Assembly (NCBI GenBank): GCA_022340845.1 | Contig: JAJDNG010000154.1 | Span: 1-33,728 of the forward strand | DNA from: Gammaproteobacteria bacterium | GTDB lineage: Bacteria > Pseudomonadota > Gammaproteobacteria > SZUA-152 | Length of the DNA stretch: 33,728 bases | Direction of reading: 5' to 3' | Shown: one piece after another, positions 18,674 through 29,990 of the stretch | Position numbering within the stretch: position 1 is the stretch's first letter | Layout of the letters: each line of letters begins with the position of its first letter | Position numbers and translations under genes: made by a program | Notes under the pieces: model-generated | The model's input: the letters and a program-made list of their open reading frames with translations, nothing else | Databases searched by the model: none | What the model was told of the DNA's origin: nothing

Positions 18674-20020
18674 TTAACGTAAAAAAGCTTCTTTGACCAC
18701 TGAGGCCAAATTATTGGCCAAAAGCTCCACTTCGCTTTTATCGTTTCCTTCCACCATGACCCGAATCAACGGTTCCGTTCCCGAAGGCCGTAATAATACT
18801 CTTCCGCGGTCTTTAAGTTGGAGTTCCACTTGCTTTACGGCGTCGTTGAGCAGAGTCGATGAGGTAATATCGACTTTTTTCTTAATCCTCACGTTGACCA
18901 GGCATTGCGGGTATTTCGTCATGCCATTTTTTAGCTCATGCAGGGAACGTTGGGAGCGAAACATGGCGTGTAGTACTTGTAACGCAGAAATAATCCCATC
19001 ACCGGTGGTGGTACGGTCCAGGCAAATGATATGACCGGAACTTTCTCCACCTAAAACCCAGCCTCCCTTTTGCAACATCTCCATGACGTATCGGTCGCCG
19101 ACTTTAGCTCTTTTCAGGGCAATTCCATCCAACTGTAAGGCTTTTTCCAGTCCCAGATTGCTCATCACGGTTCCCACGACGGCGCCGTTCATTTTCTCTT
19201 CTTCTACGCGTGACCGTGCAATGATATAGAGCAGTTCATCGCCGTCGACAACTTCACCTTTGTGATCCACCATAATGACCCGGTCACCATCCCCGTCCAA
19301 TCCTATGCCCAGATCAGCATTGACTTGCAACACTTTGTCCTGTAACGCCTCAGGCCGTGTGGATCCGCAATTATCATTGATGTTGAGCCCGTTTGGTTCG
19401 GTGCCTATGGTGTACACTTCGGCGCCTAATTCTTCGAACACATTGGGTGCCACGTAGTAAGTCGCACCGTGCGCGCAATCGACCACAATTTTTAAGTGGT
19501 TCAATGTCATATTAAAAGGTACTGACGCTTTGCAGAACTCTATATAGCGCCCCGCGGCATCTTCCACCCGCTCCGCCTTGCCCAAACGCGCCGAATCCAC
19601 ACACTGCATGGGTTTATCCAATTCGGATTCAATAGCCAATTCCAGCTTATCGGATAGTTTGGTGCCGTCCCCAGAGAAAAACTTGATACCGTTGTCCTGG
19701 TGCGGATTGTGAGAGGCACTGATCACAATACCGGCCTGGGCACGCAGTGTTCGGGTCAAATACGCGATGGCAGGCGTCGGCATGGGACCCAATAACGAAA
19801 TATCCACACCGGCCGCAGAAAATCCCGCTTCCAGGGCGGATTCAAACATATAACCTGAAATACGAGTGTCTTTGCCGATGATGACTTTACCCTGATCGCT
19901 GCCATTACAACCCAGTACCCGGCCCACGGCCCAACCCAGTTTCATTACGAATTCAGGATTTATTATCCCTTCCCCAACTCGTCCGCGAATTCCATCCGTA
20001 CCAAAGTATTTTCTTGTCAT
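18674..20020 (-). CDS. glmM: Phosphoglucosamine mutase
   Basis: 448 residues. GlmM converts glucosamine 6-phosphate to glucosamine 1-phosphate, feeding UDP-GlcNAc for peptidoglycan and LPS. The four signature loops of the phosphohexomutase family are present. The phosphoserine loop is ISASHNPH (active Ser103), the metal loop is DGDGDR (residues 242-247), the sugar loop is GGESSGH, and the phosphate loop is [11 protein letters not shown]. The family start [13 protein letters not shown] is intact. It follows folP with a 130-bp spacer, more than usual, so it may have its own promoter. Confidence 0.98.
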   Translation of the reverse strand: MTRKYFGTDGIRGRVGEGIINPEFVMKLGWAVGRVLGCNGSDQGKVIIGKDTRISGYMFESALEAGFSAAGVDISLLGPMPTPAIAYLTRTLRAQAGIVISASHNPHQDNGIKFFSGDGTKLSDKLELAIESELDKPMQCVDSARLGKAERVEDAAGRYIEFCKASVPFNMTLNHLKIVVDCAHGATYYVAPNVFEELGAEVYTIGTEPNGLNINDNCGSTRPEALQDKVLQVNADLGIGLDGDGDRVIMVDHKGEVVDGDELLYIIARSRVEEEKMNGAVVGTVMSNLGLEKALQLDGIALKRAKVGDRYVMEMLQKGGWVLGGESSGHIICLDRTTTGDGIISALQVLHAMFRSQRSLHELKNGMTKYPQCLVNVRIKKKVDITSSTLLNDAVKQVELQLKDRGRVLLRPSGTEPLIRVMVEGNDKSEVELLANNLASVVKEAFLR

Positions 20021-20150
20021 CTGCTCTTCTCTTTTATCGATTTTTCTACATCACTTAAATTTTAATATTTTCCTCGCCGGCCCGCGCAGCATAACACTTC
20101 CCCACCTGCACATATCCGGAAAACGGGCAGCAACCCCATCCGTATAATTT

Positions 20151-20987
20151 TCATTCACTGTTTTTTACCGCATCACACAGTTTTAAAGCATCTACCGTTG
20201 CGGCAACATCGTGAACGCGAAAAATATTTGCGCCCAACCAGCAGGCAATTACCGCCAGGCTCACACTGCCAAATACCCTATCGTCGGGGGGTCTCTCCAA
20301 TATGGCCCCAATGCTGGATTTACGCGAAAATCCCACTAAAACCGGCAATTCCAAAGCACAAAACGCCGCTAAGTTTTTCACCAATGCCAGATTGTGTTGT
20401 ACCGATTTACCGAAACCGAATCCAGGATCGACAATGATTTGAGTTCGATCGATTCCGCCATTTACGCATTCAACAATTCTTTCTTGTAAGAATTTCCTGA
20501 CTGCTTGGATTACGTCACTATACTGCGGATTTTGCTGCATAGTACGCGGTTCGCCTTGCATATGCATTAAACACACCGGCACATTGAGGTCCGCAACCGT
20601 CGAGACAGCCCCGGGAAGGCGTAGTGCATAGACGTCATTAATCATACCCGCGCCGGCTTTCACCGCTTCACGCATCACCTCAGGTTTACTGGTGTCTACG
20701 GAAATGATGACCGGGAGTTCACGATGGATTGCTTCAATAACCGGCAAAACGCGGTCCATCTCCTCCTGTACCGATACCGGTTGCGCCCCAGGGCGAGTGG
20801 ATTCCCCACCAACATCCACAATATCCGCGCCTTCATTGGCCATCTTACGCGCTTGGACCACGGCTTTTTCTTTGGCAATAAAAAGACCCCCGTCGAAGAA
20901 CGAATCGGGGGTCACATTGAGTATGCCCATAATCCGGGGCACGGATAAATCTAATGTTCTATCAGCACAAACCAGTGCGCGTTGCAT
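20151..20987 (-). CDS. folP: Dihydropteroate synthase
   Basis: 278 residues, a TIM-barrel enzyme of folate synthesis that joins p-aminobenzoate to dihydropterin pyrophosphate; it is the target of sulfonamides. Recognised motifs are ILNVTPDSFFDGG (residues 22-34), VDVGGESTRPGA (58-68), the SVDTSKP segment (96-101), DPGFGFGKS (187-195) and GFSRKS (219-224). The active-site loops look ordinary, with no insertion next to the TRPGA or SRKS motifs. It follows ftsH by 59 bp, as in most gammaproteobacteria. Confidence 0.97.
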   Translation of the reverse strand: MQRALVCADRTLDLSVPRIMGILNVTPDSFFDGGLFIAKEKAVVQARKMANEGADIVDVGGESTRPGAQPVSVQEEMDRVLPVIEAIHRELPVIISVDTSKPEVMREAVKAGAGMINDVYALRLPGAVSTVADLNVPVCLMHMQGEPRTMQQNPQYSDVIQAVRKFLQERIVECVNGGIDRTQIIVDPGFGFGKSVQHNLALVKNLAAFCALELPVLVGFSRKSSIGAILERPPDDRVFGSVSLAVIACWLGANIFRVHDVAATVDALKLCDAVKNSE

Positions 20988-21046
20988 GATGAACGAGGTG
21001 TTTAACTTTCTTCAATACATCTGTGTCCTTAGGTGTGCTGCACGGT

Positions 21047-22975
21047 TTAATGTTCGCCGGCAGGATTGCCTATAGAACTGTCGCTTTCAGTTTTGGTTTC
21101 TTTTTTCTTGTCGGAAGCCTCGGCTTTTGGTGTTGACGGAGGCGTTTTGTCGGACCAATCCGCCGGCGGCCGTGGTTCTCGACCGGACATTATGTCGGCA
21201 ATTTGTTTTTCATCGATGGTTTCGTATTTAATCAACGCATCGGCCATCATATGCAATTTGTCCATGTTGGTAGTAAGAATGGTCTCCGCTTTTTCGTAGT
21301 TACGGTCCACAATGGCTTTTATTTCTGCGTCAATCAAATTGGCAGTCTCACCGGAAACGTTTTTATGTTGCGTTACCGAATGACCTAAGAAAACCTCGCC
21401 TTCATCTTCGCTATACGTCATGGGGCCTAATTTTTCCGAAAACCCCCATTTGGTCACCATATTGCGCGCAATGTCGGTGACGCGCTGGATGTCATTACTG
21501 GCGCCGGTGGTCACCTTCTCCTTTCCAAAGATGATCTCTTCGGCAATTCTTCCACCGAACATGCTGGCAATTTGACTCTCCAAGCGTTCTCTACTGTAAC
21601 TGTAGCGATCCTCTTCCGGCAAAAACATGGTCACACCCAGCGCCCTGCCGCGCGGAATGATCGTGACCTTGTACACCGGATCATGGGAAGGTACATTCAA
21701 GCCCACAATCGCGTGCCCGGCCTCATGATACGCAGTGAGTTTTTTCTCGTCTTCGCTCATCACCATGGACTTTCGCTCGGCGCCCATCATGATTTTGTCT
21801 TTGGCCTGCTCGAAGTCAATCATGGCCACCAAGCGTTTATTGGCGCGTGCCGCAAACAATGCCGCTTCGTTGACTAAATTAGCCAGATCAGCGCCAGAAA
21901 ATCCAGGTGTACCACGGGCAATTTTGGTGGGTTCGACGTCGTCTGCCAATGGCACTTTGCGCATGTGCACTTTAAGGATTTGTTCCCGGCCACGCACATC
22001 GGGCAATGGCACTACTACCTGGCGATCGAATCGACCGGGGCGCAACAGAGCCGGGTCCAACACATCGGGACGGTTGGTGGCCGCCATCACAATAATTCCT
22101 TCGTTGCCTTCGAAACCGTCCATTTCCACCAATAACTGGTTAAGGGTTTGCTCGCGTTCGTCGTGACCGCCACCTAAACCCGCGCCACGGTGCCGGCCGA
22201 CGGCGTCAATTTCATCAATAAAAATGATACAAGGGGCGTGTTTTTTTGCCTGATCAAACATGTCACGAACCCGGGAGGCGCCCACACCCACGAACATCTC
22301 CACGAAATCCGAACCGGATATGGTAAAAAACGGCACTTTCGCCTCACCGGCAATGGCTTTTGCCAGTAACGTTTTACCGGTGCCGGGGGAACCCACCATC
22401 AATACGCCGCGGGGTATTTTGCCTCCTAATTTCTGGAATTTGGCCGGATCACGTAAAAATTCCACTAATTCGGCAACTTCTTCTTTGGCTTCTTCCACTC
22501 CCGCCACGTCAGCAAAGGTGACTTTGACCTGATCTTCCCCGAGTAATCGCGCTTTGCTTTTACCAAACGACATCGCGCCTCGGCCACCGCCACCGCCTTG
22601 CATTTGGCGCATGAAAAAGATCCACACGGCGATTAATAACAACATGGGGAACCAGGATATAAAGACTTGCATAAGCAAACCTTGTTGCTCGGGAGGCTGA
22701 GCATCGATGGTCACACCATTGGCCAATAAATCGTCCACTAATTTATCGTCGCCGGGATTGTAGGTGGTGAAGCGCTCATTAGTGGTGGTTTCACCGTGGA
22801 TGCTGCGACCTTCGATGAGCACTTTACTCACGAGTCCATTGCGCACATCAGCAATAAACTCGGAATATTGGATTTGTTTGGCGGACGATGGCCTTGGCCC
22901 GAAGTTATTAAACACGGACACTAAAACAATGGCGATAACCACCCATAATAAAAGGTTTTTTGCTAAATCGTTCAA
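21047..22975 (-). CDS. ftsH: ATP-dependent zinc metalloprotease FtsH
   Basis: 642 residues. FtsH is a hexameric membrane AAA+ protease that degrades misfolded membrane proteins and regulators such as LpxC and sigma-32. It has two N-terminal membrane helices (about 7-24 and 100-122) flanking a periplasmic domain. Walker A is GSPGTGKT (195-202), Walker B IIFIDE (250-255), followed by the second region of homology [18 protein letters not shown]. The zinc site HEAGH is at 417-421. The start appears to be TTG at 22975, giving [11 protein letters not shown], which matches the family start. An AGAGG sequence sits 9 bases upstream. The tail is hydrophilic and charged. rlmE lies 170 bp upstream. Confidence 0.97.
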   Translation of the reverse strand: MNDLAKNLLLWVVIAIVLVSVFNNFGPRPSSAKQIQYSEFIADVRNGLVSKVLIEGRSIHGETTTNERFTTYNPGDDKLVDDLLANGVTIDAQPPEQQGLLMQVFISWFPMLLLIAVWIFFMRQMQGGGGGRGAMSFGKSKARLLGEDQVKVTFADVAGVEEAKEEVAELVEFLRDPAKFQKLGGKIPRGVLMVGSPGTGKTLLAKAIAGEAKVPFFTISGSDFVEMFVGVGASRVRDMFDQAKKHAPCIIFIDEIDAVGRHRGAGLGGGHDEREQTLNQLLVEMDGFEGNEGIIVMAATNRPDVLDPALLRPGRFDRQVVVPLPDVRGREQILKVHMRKVPLADDVEPTKIARGTPGFSGADLANLVNEAALFAARANKRLVAMIDFEQAKDKIMMGAERKSMVMSEDEKKLTAYHEAGHAIVGLNVPSHDPVYKVTIIPRGRALGVTMFLPEEDRYSYSRERLESQIASMFGGRIAEEIIFGKEKVTTGASNDIQRVTDIARNMVTKWGFSEKLGPMTYSEDEGEVFLGHSVTQHKNVSGETANLIDAEIKAIVDRNYEKAETILTTNMDKLHMMADALIKYETIDEKQIADIMSGREPRPPADWSDKTPPSTPKAEASDKKKETKTESDSSIGNPAGEH

Positions 22976-22984
22976 GTCTGCAAG

Positions 22985-22989
22985 CCTCT
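22985..22989 (-). promoter_or_regulatory. Ribosome binding site deciding the TTG start of ftsH
   Basis: AGAGG on the minus strand, 9 bases before the TTG at 22975. No ATG or GTG in frame gives a family-like N-terminus with a comparable site. Confidence 0.55.
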
Positions 22990-23145
22990 GTTTTTGTATA
23001 AATTGTCTTCGTACGAAATAAAAGTTCTACATTATCCGCACAGGAAACACAACCAATATTTAAATTCGACAACTTCTTTTAAAATTGATTGAAAATTTAG
23101 CCGTTGCTCTACGCTATGACCACGGATATTCCGTTCCATTCCTAT

Positions 23146-23778
23146 TTAAGTTTCCCGCTTAAAGCCTTTTGCCAATATATAGACCTCCCGGGATCTTGAT
23201 CGGGAAGCCTGGGGTTTGCGAATATTGACTTTTGCGAACAAGGCTCGAATCTGAGCGAGCAGCTCGTCGAAACCCTCGCCTTGAAACACTTTAATTAATA
23301 AATCTCCCTGGTTAACCAGCACTTTTTGCGCCAGATCGAGCGCCAACTCGGCTAAATAGACTGATCTGGGTTGGTCAACGGCTCTTATACCACTAATATT
23401 GGGCGCCATATCCGACAAAACAAGTCCAACCTTATCGTCGCCCAATGTATTAAGCAACTGATCGAAAACCATTTGTTCGGTGAAATCCCCCTGCAAGCAC
23501 TCCACACCGGCGATGGGATCCAGGGGTAAAATATCCAGCGCAATCACTCTCCCCTGTTTACCGACTAACTCAGTGGCCACCTGCGACCAGCCTCCCGGTG
23601 CGGCGCCCAGATCAATCACGTTTTCACCAGGTTTGATAATCCGGTCTCGTTGCTGGATTTCCAGCAACTTATATGCGGCGCGGGAGCGATATCCCTGTTG
23701 TTGTGCCTTTTTTACATACGCATCGTCAAAATGTTCATCCAGCCAACGGCGGCTACTTTTACTGCGTTTTTGAGTCAT
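23146..23778 (-). CDS. rlmE: 23S rRNA 2'-O-methyltransferase (Um2552)
   Basis: 210 residues, also known as FtsJ/RrmJ. It methylates U2552 of 23S rRNA on the 50S precursor, a late step in large-subunit assembly. The SAM-binding motif [15 protein letters not shown] is at 54-68. The catalytic tetrad is complete: Lys37, Asp123 ([10 protein letters not shown]), Lys163 ([10 protein letters not shown]) and Glu198, each one position from the E. coli numbering. The basic N-terminus ([11 protein letters not shown]) is typical. It precedes ftsH, as is common in gammaproteobacteria. Confidence 0.97.
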   Translation of the reverse strand: MTQKRSKSSRRWLDEHFDDAYVKKAQQQGYRSRAAYKLLEIQQRDRIIKPGENVIDLGAAPGGWSQVATELVGKQGRVIALDILPLDPIAGVECLQGDFTEQMVFDQLLNTLGDDKVGLVLSDMAPNISGIRAVDQPRSVYLAELALDLAQKVLVNQGDLLIKVFQGEGFDELLAQIRALFAKVNIRKPQASRSRSREVYILAKGFKRET

Positions 23779-23798
23779 AGTCTCGTCAATACCAATCG

Positions 23799-24152
23799 CT
23801 AGACTTGATCTTCGGGTGAATCCTGTGGATTTGACCAGTCGTTTTGACGTTTACCGACACGATGAGATCGCCACATAATCCAAACCATACCCAGCGTACC
23901 CGCCACGAACAATAAACCAGTCTGAATAAGGGCATCTTGTGTGATAGAATCCAAGCCAACAAACAATACAGTACCCATAACTATGATAATAGCCAGCTCC
24001 AGTTTTACGCGGTTGAATGGACTTGGTGCGACACCAAAAGTTGATACTTTTCTGTCAGTGGGCTGGTTACCACAATTATTTTCGGCGGTGTTATTACCTA
24101 GTCTTGTTTCATCGAACATTACTTCGTTCGACTTTTGTTTGTTCGATAGCAT
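23799..24152 (-). CDS. Small two-helix membrane protein, function unknown
   Basis: 117 residues from ATG at 24152 (a GTG immediately upstream at 24155 is equally possible). I do not recognise a family. The first ~48 residues are polar and Asn-rich, with a lone Cys in NCGNQP. Two hydrophobic segments follow (about 52-68, [17 protein letters not shown], and 76-95, [20 protein letters not shown]) joined by a short acidic turn. A basic segment RSHRVGKRQ and an acidic end come last. Both termini would therefore be on the same, probably cytoplasmic, side. It is 20 bp upstream of rlmE on the same strand and diverges from yhbY across about 40 bp. Intact frame and membrane pattern support a real gene, but its conservation is untested. 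Confidence 0.6.
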   Translation of the reverse strand: MLSNKQKSNEVMFDETRLGNNTAENNCGNQPTDRKVSTFGVAPSPFNRVKLELAIIIVMGTVLFVGLDSITQDALIQTGLLFVAGTLGMVWIMWRSHRVGKRQNDWSNPQDSPEDQV

Positions 24153-24194
24153 CACGACCTACAACCTTTTTAATGAAACTCACCAGAAAATCCA

Positions 24195-24491
24195 ATGATA
24201 GCCTTAAATCCCAGACAAAAACGTTACTTACGCACTTTGGCCCACAAACTGAAACCGGTGGTTCTCGTCGGAAGCGGCGGTTTGAGCAATGGGGTTATAA
24301 AAGAGTTAAACCAAAGCATAGAGCATCACGAATTAATCAAAGTAAGAATTAATGCTTCGGATCGACAATCCAGGGCTGATATGATTCAAGCCATCAATGA
24401 GGCCATCGACAGCACAGCAATTTTTTGCATCGGCCACATTGCAGTATTTTATCGGCCTGCAAAAAATCCAGTGCTTAGTTTACCGAAATAA
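24195..24491 (+). CDS. yhbY: Ribosome assembly RNA-binding protein YhbY
   Basis: 98 residues, the length of E. coli YhbY (97). It is a single CRM-domain protein that associates with pre-50S particles. The start MIALNPRQKRYLRTLAHKLKPVVLVGSGGLSNGVIKEL contains the family's GxxG-type loop (GSGGLS) and the basic helix that contacts RNA. LIKVRINA and AIFCIGHIAVFYRP follow. It is the only plus-strand gene in the right-hand 32 kb. It diverges from the small membrane protein gene and converges on the DUF4149 gene, overlapping its 3' end by 12 bp. Elsewhere yhbY is usually next to rlmE and greA, so the location fits. Confidence 0.95.
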   Translation: MIALNPRQKRYLRTLAHKLKPVVLVGSGGLSNGVIKELNQSIEHHELIKVRINASDRQSRADMIQAINEAIDSTAIFCIGHIAVFYRPAKNPVLSLPK

Positions 24492-24932
24492 TTGTGCTTT
24501 CGGTTTATTAAAACCCAACCCCACCAATGCCAAACCCAGAATACTGATGAGCATATAGGCGGCGGAAGACAAGCCGTGTAAAATTCCGAACCGGCTTTTC
24601 GCCGCGCTGCCATCTACCAGCCCTTGGATTTTGAGTTCAGCCATCATGGGTTGCAAAACGAATTCGTTGTTGGCCACAAACACCAGCATCACCAGCACAA
24701 CCCACAACTGCCAAACGCGTCCGTAGCGCTTTAGGACAATGAGCAACAACAAAGCACCACATATCAACCCCAACCAGTTTATGATGTGAAACATTTCCCC
24801 GGCCAATTGTCCGGCCAGTTTGCGCTCATCAAGCACCGCAAACAATGTCGGCGCAGCAATATAACCAATCGCCCACAGGCCGCCTACCCACGCAGTGGTT
24901 AATACTCTTTCGATGGCAGACAGGAAACTCAT
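24480..24932 (-). CDS. DUF4149 (TMEM205-like) membrane protein
   Basis: 150 residues with four predicted transmembrane helices. The N-terminal WVGGLWAIGYIAAPTLFAVLD, a middle FHIINWLGLICGALLLLIVL, and FGILHGLSSAAYMLISILGLAL near the end match the DUF4149 family as I remember it. The conserved His in the last helix segment (LHGLS) and the Pro after AA in helix one are seen. Function is unknown; the eukaryotic relative TMEM205 has been linked to metal or drug tolerance, but that does not establish a role here. It follows greA by 37 bp, so it is probably transcribed with carAB-greA. Its last four codons overlap yhbY on the other strand. Confidence 0.85.
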   Translation of the reverse strand: MSFLSAIERVLTTAWVGGLWAIGYIAAPTLFAVLDERKLAGQLAGEMFHIINWLGLICGALLLLIVLKRYGRVWQLWVVLVMLVFVANNEFVLQPMMAELKIQGLVDGSAAKSRFGILHGLSSAAYMLISILGLALVGLGFNKPKAQLFR

Positions 24933-24969
24933 CTGGTTTGTAAGAATGGATACGTTAAAAGGTAAGGTT

Positions 24970-25449
24970 TCAAATGTATTTGACGGACAAAATCTCGTAG
25001 GTCTTTAATCCACCCGGGGCTTGGAACTCCACGACTTCGCCCTCTTCTTTGCCAATCAATGCTCTCGCGATGGGTGAAGTCACGGAAATCATCCCTTCAT
25101 TGATGTCGGCTTCATCTTCACCCACGATTTGATAAGTGGTCTCTTTACCGCTGTCTTCATCCAGTATTTCAACAGTAGCACCAAACACAACCCGACCGGT
25201 AGAGCCAAAGGTGGTCACGTCGATGATTTCCGCATTACTCAATTTGGCGTTGATTTCTTCAATACGCCCTTCAACAAAACTCTGCTGCTCCCGCGCGGCG
25301 TGGTATTCGGCGTTTTCTTTTAAGTCGCCGTGTTCCCGCGCATCGGCAATGGCTTGTATGATGCGGGGCCGTTCCACGGATTTTAACTGCTTCAATTCCG
25401 CCCGCAGTTTTTCCGCGCCCCGTGTGGTAATAGGTACTTTTCCACTCAT
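24970..25449 (-). CDS. greA: Transcription elongation factor GreA
   Basis: 159 residues, one more than E. coli. GreA enters the secondary channel of RNA polymerase and stimulates cleavage of backtracked transcripts. The N-terminal coiled coil holds the tip residues [21 protein letters not shown], including the acidic DLKENAEY motif. The C-terminal FKBP-like domain includes [26 protein letters not shown]. Its ATG overlaps the carB stop in an ATGA, giving translational coupling with carbamoyl phosphate synthase, a linkage common in gammaproteobacteria. Confidence 0.98.
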   Translation of the reverse strand: MSGKVPITTRGAEKLRAELKQLKSVERPRIIQAIADAREHGDLKENAEYHAAREQQSFVEGRIEEINAKLSNAEIIDVTTFGSTGRVVFGATVEILDEDSGKETTYQIVGEDEADINEGMISVTSPIARALIGKEEGEVVEFQAPGGLKTYEILSVKYI

Positions 25450-28400
25450 GCTTGTAACTCCTGATGAAGATCCTGTATCCGATAAGTCTGCGAAAACTCT
25501 TTATGAAGAATTGCCAAACAAGTCGCCTCCGCACCCGCAATGGTGGTGGTGTAAGTCACTTTGCGTTGTAGTGCGTTGCTACGAATGGTTCTGGAGTCGG
25601 CTATCGCCTTTTTACCTTCCGTCGTGTTGATAATAAAATCGATTTCGTCGTTTTTAATCATATCGACGATGTGTGGACGGCCTTCTGTCACTTTGTTTAC
25701 CCGCTGACACTCTATACCCGCCTGTTCCAGTGCTTTTGCAGTACCGATAGTGGAAACAATGTTAAAACCCAATCCGAGCAGCGTCTTCGCTATTCCGATG
25801 GCGGCGGGTTTATCCACATCGCGTACGCTCACAAACACCGTGCCCTGTTGAGGCAATGTAATTCCAGCAGCGATTTGTGCTTTGGCATAAGCTTCTGCGA
25901 ATGTACGCCCTATGCCCATGACTTCGCCGGTGGACTTCATTTCCGGTCCCAGAATGGGGTCCACGCTTGGAAACTTTACAAAGGGAAATACAGCTTCTTT
26001 TACGCAAAAATACTCGGGGATCACTTGTTTTTCGTAGCCTTGCTGTTTGAGGCTTTTACCTACCATGCAGCGGGCCGCCACTTTCGCCAGAGGAATGCCG
26101 GTGGCCTTGGACACATACGGTACGGTTCGCGATGCCCTGGGATTGACTTCCAGAATATAGATACTTTCGCGCTGAATGGCAAACTGGGCATTCATCAAAC
26201 CCACAACATTCAGAGCCCTGGCCAGCATTCCGGCTTGTTCGCGGAGTTGATCCTGCAAGCCCGTGGATAATGCATGCGGCGGCAACGAGCAGGCTGAATC
26301 CCCTGAATGCACGCCCGCTTGTTCAATGTGCTCCATGATACCGCCGGTGAGAACTTGTTCACCGTCACACACCGCGTCGTAATCCACTTCGATCGCATCG
26401 TCCAGAAACCGGTCCAACAGCACCGGCGATTCATTGGACACGTTCACCGCATCGCGCATATAACGGCGCAGTTCATCTTCGGCAAATACGATTTCCATTG
26501 CCCGGCCACCCAGTACGTAGGACGGTCTGACGACCAAGGGATATCCAATCTCCTCGGCGAGTATGACGGCTTGCTCGGTGTCGGTGGCGGTACGATTGGG
26601 AGGCTGACGCAATCCCAATTTGTCGATCAATTTTTGAAACCGCTCGCGGTCTTCCGCCAAATCAATGGAGTCCGGTGTCGTGCCTATGATAGGCGCGCCC
26701 GCAGCTTCCAAGTCCCTGGCCAGTTTTAACGGTGTTTGACCACCATATTGCACGATGACGCCTTTGGGTTTTTCCAGATGAATTAGCTCCAAGACATCTT
26801 CCAGGGTCAACGGTTCGAAATACAAGCGGTCCGAGGTATCGTAGTCTGTGGATACGGTTTCCGGATTGCAATTGACCATAATGGTCTCATAACCGTCTTC
26901 GCGCATGGCCAGCGCAGCGTGCACGCAGCAATAGTCGAACTCAATACCTTGTCCGATACGATTGGGCCCGCCACCCAGTACCATGATCTTCTCCCGATCG
27001 GTAGGCTGGGCTTCGCATTCTATTTCGTAAGTGGAATACATGTAAGCCGTGCTGGTGGCAAATTCCGCCGCGCATGTATCGACTCGCTTGTACGCCGGCC
27101 GTATGCCATGAGAGTGGCGCAATTCACGCAGCTCTTTCTCTGCAATACCCAGTAGTTGCGCCAGCCGGCTGTCGGAAAAACCTTTTCGTTTTAGAGAAAA
27201 CAAGCGTTGTTTGCCTTGCGCACCTTGCAATGCTTCCAGGCCCTGAGATTTCACTTCGGATTCGATGTGCACCAACTCCTGAAGCTGAATCAAAAACCAA
27301 ACATCAATCTTGGTTTCGTCATGGACTTCCTCCAGAGACAAGCCGTAGCGAAACGCATCCGCCACATACCAAACCCGATCCGGCCCCGGTTGACGCAGTT
27401 CTTGTTTCAAGCGGTCCAGGTCATCATCGCCATCGAAAGAGAATCGTTCACTGAAACCGTTAGCACCAGTTTCCAATCCCCTGAGGGCTTTTTGCATGGA
27501 CTCTTGAAAGGTGCGACCGATGGCCATTACTTCGCCTACCGATTTCATTTGCGTGGTCAAGTGCGAATCGGCATCGGGAAACTTCTCAAAGGTAAATCGA
27601 GGGATTTTTGTTACTACATAGTCGATAGAGGGTTCAAACGATGCAGGGGTGGCGCCGCCAGTTATCTCGTTTTGCAACTCGTCCAAAGTGTAACCCACGG
27701 CGAGTTTAGCCGCCACTTTGGCAATGGGAAATCCCGTGGCTTTGGAGGCCAATGCCGAAGAGCGTGACACCCGGGGATTCATTTCAATGATAATCATACG
27801 ACCGTTTTCCGGGTTAATGGCAAATTGCACATTGGACCCCCCAGTATCTACACCAATCTCCCGCAATACAGCGAGGGAGGCATCACGCATGATTTGGTAT
27901 TCTTTGTCGGTCAAGGTTTGCGCCGGTGCAACGGTAATGGAATCGCCGGTATGCACCCCCATGGGATCGAAGTTTTCTATGGAACACACAATAATGCAAT
28001 TGTCATTTCGGTCGCGCACCACTTCCATCTCATATTCTTTCCAACCCAGCACCGATTCTTCTATCAGAAGCTCGTTGGTGGGCGATAAATCCAGGCCCCG
28101 CGCGCAGATTTCTTCGAATTCCTCTTTGTTGTAAGCAATACCACCACCGCTACCGCCCATGGTGAACGACGGGCGAATGATGGTGGGAAAACCGATTTGC
28201 GCTTGTACCTGGTGAGCTTCTTCCAGGCTGTGCGCCACCGCTGAGCGAGGCAAATCCAGACCGATTTTTTGCATAGCGTCCCGGAACCGTTCCCGGTCTT
28301 CGGCTTTGTCGATGGCATCGCGAGAGGCACCGATCAGTTCCACGTTAAACTTGTCCAGTACGCCTTCGCGCGCCAGGTCCAAAGCACAGTTCAGGGCGGT

Positions 28401-28679
28401 TTGTCCTCCCATGGTAGGCAATAAGGCATCGGGGCGTTCTTTTTCAATAATATTAGCCACAACCTCCCAAGTGATAGGTTCGATATACGTGGCATCCGCC
28501 ATTTCCGGGTCAGTCATGATGGTGGCCGGATTGGAGTTAACCAGGGTGACGCGATAACCTTCCTCCCGCAACGCCTTGCATGCCTGGGCGCCCGAATAGT
28601 CAAACTCACAGGCTTGCCCTATGACAATGGGACCCGCGCCGATGATCAAAATACTGTGTATGTCTGTGCGTTTTGGCAT
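25446..28679 (-). CDS. carB: Carbamoyl phosphate synthase large chain
   Basis: 1077 residues (1073 in E. coli). CarB uses ammonia from CarA, bicarbonate and two ATP to make carbamoyl phosphate for arginine and pyrimidines. It is an internal duplication: each half opens with a pre-ATP-grasp motif ([17 protein letters not shown] at the N-terminus, [17 protein letters not shown] near residue 558). Each carries an ATP-grasp fold ([24 protein letters not shown]). The allosteric MGS-like domain begins at about 938 ([21 protein letters not shown]). The ATG start has only a weak ribosome binding site. A 134-bp spacer separates it from carA, wider than the usual short gap. Confidence 0.98.
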   Translation of the reverse strand: MPKRTDIHSILIIGAGPIVIGQACEFDYSGAQACKALREEGYRVTLVNSNPATIMTDPEMADATYIEPITWEVVANIIEKERPDALLPTMGGQTALNCALDLAREGVLDKFNVELIGASRDAIDKAEDRERFRDAMQKIGLDLPRSAVAHSLEEAHQVQAQIGFPTIIRPSFTMGGSGGGIAYNKEEFEEICARGLDLSPTNELLIEESVLGWKEYEMEVVRDRNDNCIIVCSIENFDPMGVHTGDSITVAPAQTLTDKEYQIMRDASLAVLREIGVDTGGSNVQFAINPENGRMIIIEMNPRVSRSSALASKATGFPIAKVAAKLAVGYTLDELQNEITGGATPASFEPSIDYVVTKIPRFTFEKFPDADSHLTTQMKSVGEVMAIGRTFQESMQKALRGLETGANGFSERFSFDGDDDLDRLKQELRQPGPDRVWYVADAFRYGLSLEEVHDETKIDVWFLIQLQELVHIESEVKSQGLEALQGAQGKQRLFSLKRKGFSDSRLAQLLGIAEKELRELRHSHGIRPAYKRVDTCAAEFATSTAYMYSTYEIECEAQPTDREKIMVLGGGPNRIGQGIEFDYCCVHAALAMREDGYETIMVNCNPETVSTDYDTSDRLYFEPLTLEDVLELIHLEKPKGVIVQYGGQTPLKLARDLEAAGAPIIGTTPDSIDLAEDRERFQKLIDKLGLRQPPNRTATDTEQAVILAEEIGYPLVVRPSYVLGGRAMEIVFAEDELRRYMRDAVNVSNESPVLLDRFLDDAIEVDYDAVCDGEQVLTGGIMEHIEQAGVHSGDSACSLPPHALSTGLQDQLREQAGMLARALNVVGLMNAQFAIQRESIYILEVNPRASRTVPYVSKATGIPLAKVAARCMVGKSLKQQGYEKQVIPEYFCVKEAVFPFVKFPSVDPILGPEMKSTGEVMGIGRTFAEAYAKAQIAAGITLPQQGTVFVSVRDVDKPAAIGIAKTLLGLGFNIVSTIGTAKALEQAGIECQRVNKVTEGRPHIVDMIKNDEIDFIINTTEGKKAIADSRTIRSNALQRKVTYTTTIAGAEATCLAILHKEFSQTYRIQDLHQELQA

Positions 28680-28754
28680 AATGATATTCTTAGTTGCAAT
28701 ATGGGTTACGATTTTGGTTATAGTATCTGGCTAGACGTTCCGTCGTGATTCCGT

Positions 28755-28790
28755 AGTGGCCCGCAGTAATAAGTGGGTCCCGCAGTAATA
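28755..28790. repeat. Imperfect 17/19-bp tandem duplication between carA and carB
   Basis: Unit one is AGTGGCCCGCAGTAATA (28755-28771) and unit two AGTGGGTCCCGCAGTAATA (28772-28790). They differ only by a 2-bp indel and adjacent change. They lie in the 134-bp spacer that separates the two subunit genes. Confidence 0.7.
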
Positions 28791-28813
28791 GTAGTCGCAC
28801 AATTAATCCAGCC

Positions 28814-29965
28814 CTATTGTGACTGTGTTTTGTGAGCATCCATCAATTCTGTAAAATGATCAAAAAGCGGTGATACATCGTGCGGACCCGGACTGGCTTC
28901 CGGATGCCCTTGAAAGCTGAATGCTGGTTTGTCGATACGGTGTATGCCTTGTAAAGAACCATCGAACAATGAACGATGCGTGGCTAGCAGGTTATCCGGC
29001 AAACTGGTCTCGTCCACGGCGAATCCATGGTTTTGACTGGTAATCATGACTGCGCTGGATTGCAGATCTTGCACAGGATGATTGGCGCCGTGGTGGCCAA
29101 ATTTCATTTTCACGGTTTTTGCGCCGCTGGCCAGAGCCAGCAATTGATGCCCCAAACAAATGCCGAATATTGGCAATCCTTCGTCTAACAGTTTTTGTAT
29201 GGCCGTTAGCGCATAATCACAGGGCTCGGGATCACCGGGACCATTGGATAAAAACACCCCATCTGGCTGCAATGCCATTACCTCTTCAGCCGGTGTTTGA
29301 GCCGGTACCACCGTTAAACGGCAGCCCCGGTCCGCGAGTTTGCGCAAGATGTTATGCTTTACGCCATAATCATAGGCAACCACATGATAGCGACCACTGG
29401 ATTGCAGGTTCGGATACAGTTTGTAACCGGTACTAATCTCCCAGGTACCTTCGTTCCAGTTGTATTGTTTATCTGTGCTCGCTTCTTTGGCCAAATCCAT
29501 GCCTTTTAATCCGGGAAAGGATTTTGCCGCATCGATGGCCGGGGCCGCGTCGATTTTATCTCCGGCCGCTATGCAACCGTTCAGCGCACCTTTTTCCCGC
29601 AACACCCGTGTCAGTTGCCTGGTATCGATATCAGCGATTGCAACAACGTTGTTCTGCTGTAAATAGTCTTCCAAAGACTGTTCGCTGCGCCAGTTGCTGG
29701 CCAAACGCGGTAGGTCTCGAATTACCAGACCGCTAGCGCACACTCGTTCGGACTCCTGATCGTCTTTATTGGTGCCGACGTTGCCGATATGCGGGTAGGT
29801 TAACGTAACAATTTGTTTGCTATACGATGGATCGGTGAGAATTTCCTGATAGCCCGTCATGGAAGTGTTAAAAACCACTTCTCCAACGGTCTGACCGTCG
29901 CTACCAATGGACTCACCGTAAAACACAGTTCCGTCTTCCAAGGCTAAAATGGCCGGTTTTCGCAA
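28814..29965 (-). CDS. carA: Carbamoyl phosphate synthase small chain (glutamine amidotransferase)
   Basis: 383 residues from the TTG at 29965, giving [12 protein letters not shown], the usual family start. The longer frame beginning at a GTG eight codons upstream would place a perfect AAGGAG inside the gene, so that start is rejected. CarA hydrolyses glutamine and channels ammonia to CarB. The N-terminal domain carries [21 protein letters not shown], and the class I amidotransferase domain has the nucleophile Cys270 (GICLGHQLL) with His354 and Glu356 ([11 protein letters not shown]). Its long leader contains a hairpin, a 12-bp triplet repeat and a possible short peptide frame, suggesting leader regulation. 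Confidence 0.97.
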   Translation of the reverse strand: MRKPAILALEDGTVFYGESIGSDGQTVGEVVFNTSMTGYQEILTDPSYSKQIVTLTYPHIGNVGTNKDDQESERVCASGLVIRDLPRLASNWRSEQSLEDYLQQNNVVAIADIDTRQLTRVLREKGALNGCIAAGDKIDAAPAIDAAKSFPGLKGMDLAKEASTDKQYNWNEGTWEISTGYKLYPNLQSSGRYHVVAYDYGVKHNILRKLADRGCRLTVVPAQTPAEEVMALQPDGVFLSNGPGDPEPCDYALTAIQKLLDEGLPIFGICLGHQLLALASGAKTVKMKFGHHGANHPVQDLQSSAVMITSQNHGFAVDETSLPDNLLATHRSLFDGSLQGIHRIDKPAFSFQGHPEASPGPHDVSPLFDHFTELMDAHKTQSQ

Positions 29966-29971
29966 TGCAAT

Positions 29972-29977
29972 CTCCTT
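29972..29977 (-). promoter_or_regulatory. Ribosome binding site deciding the TTG start of carA
   Basis: AAGGAG on the minus strand, 6 bases before TTG at 29965. It is a perfect Shine-Dalgarno core and fixes the start codon. Confidence 0.8.
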
Positions 29978-29990
29978 AAGTATATACACG

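Noticed and set aside
25671-26270. 199-residue plus-strand open frame
   Set aside because: Antisense shadow of carB, which is complete and has all its family motifs.
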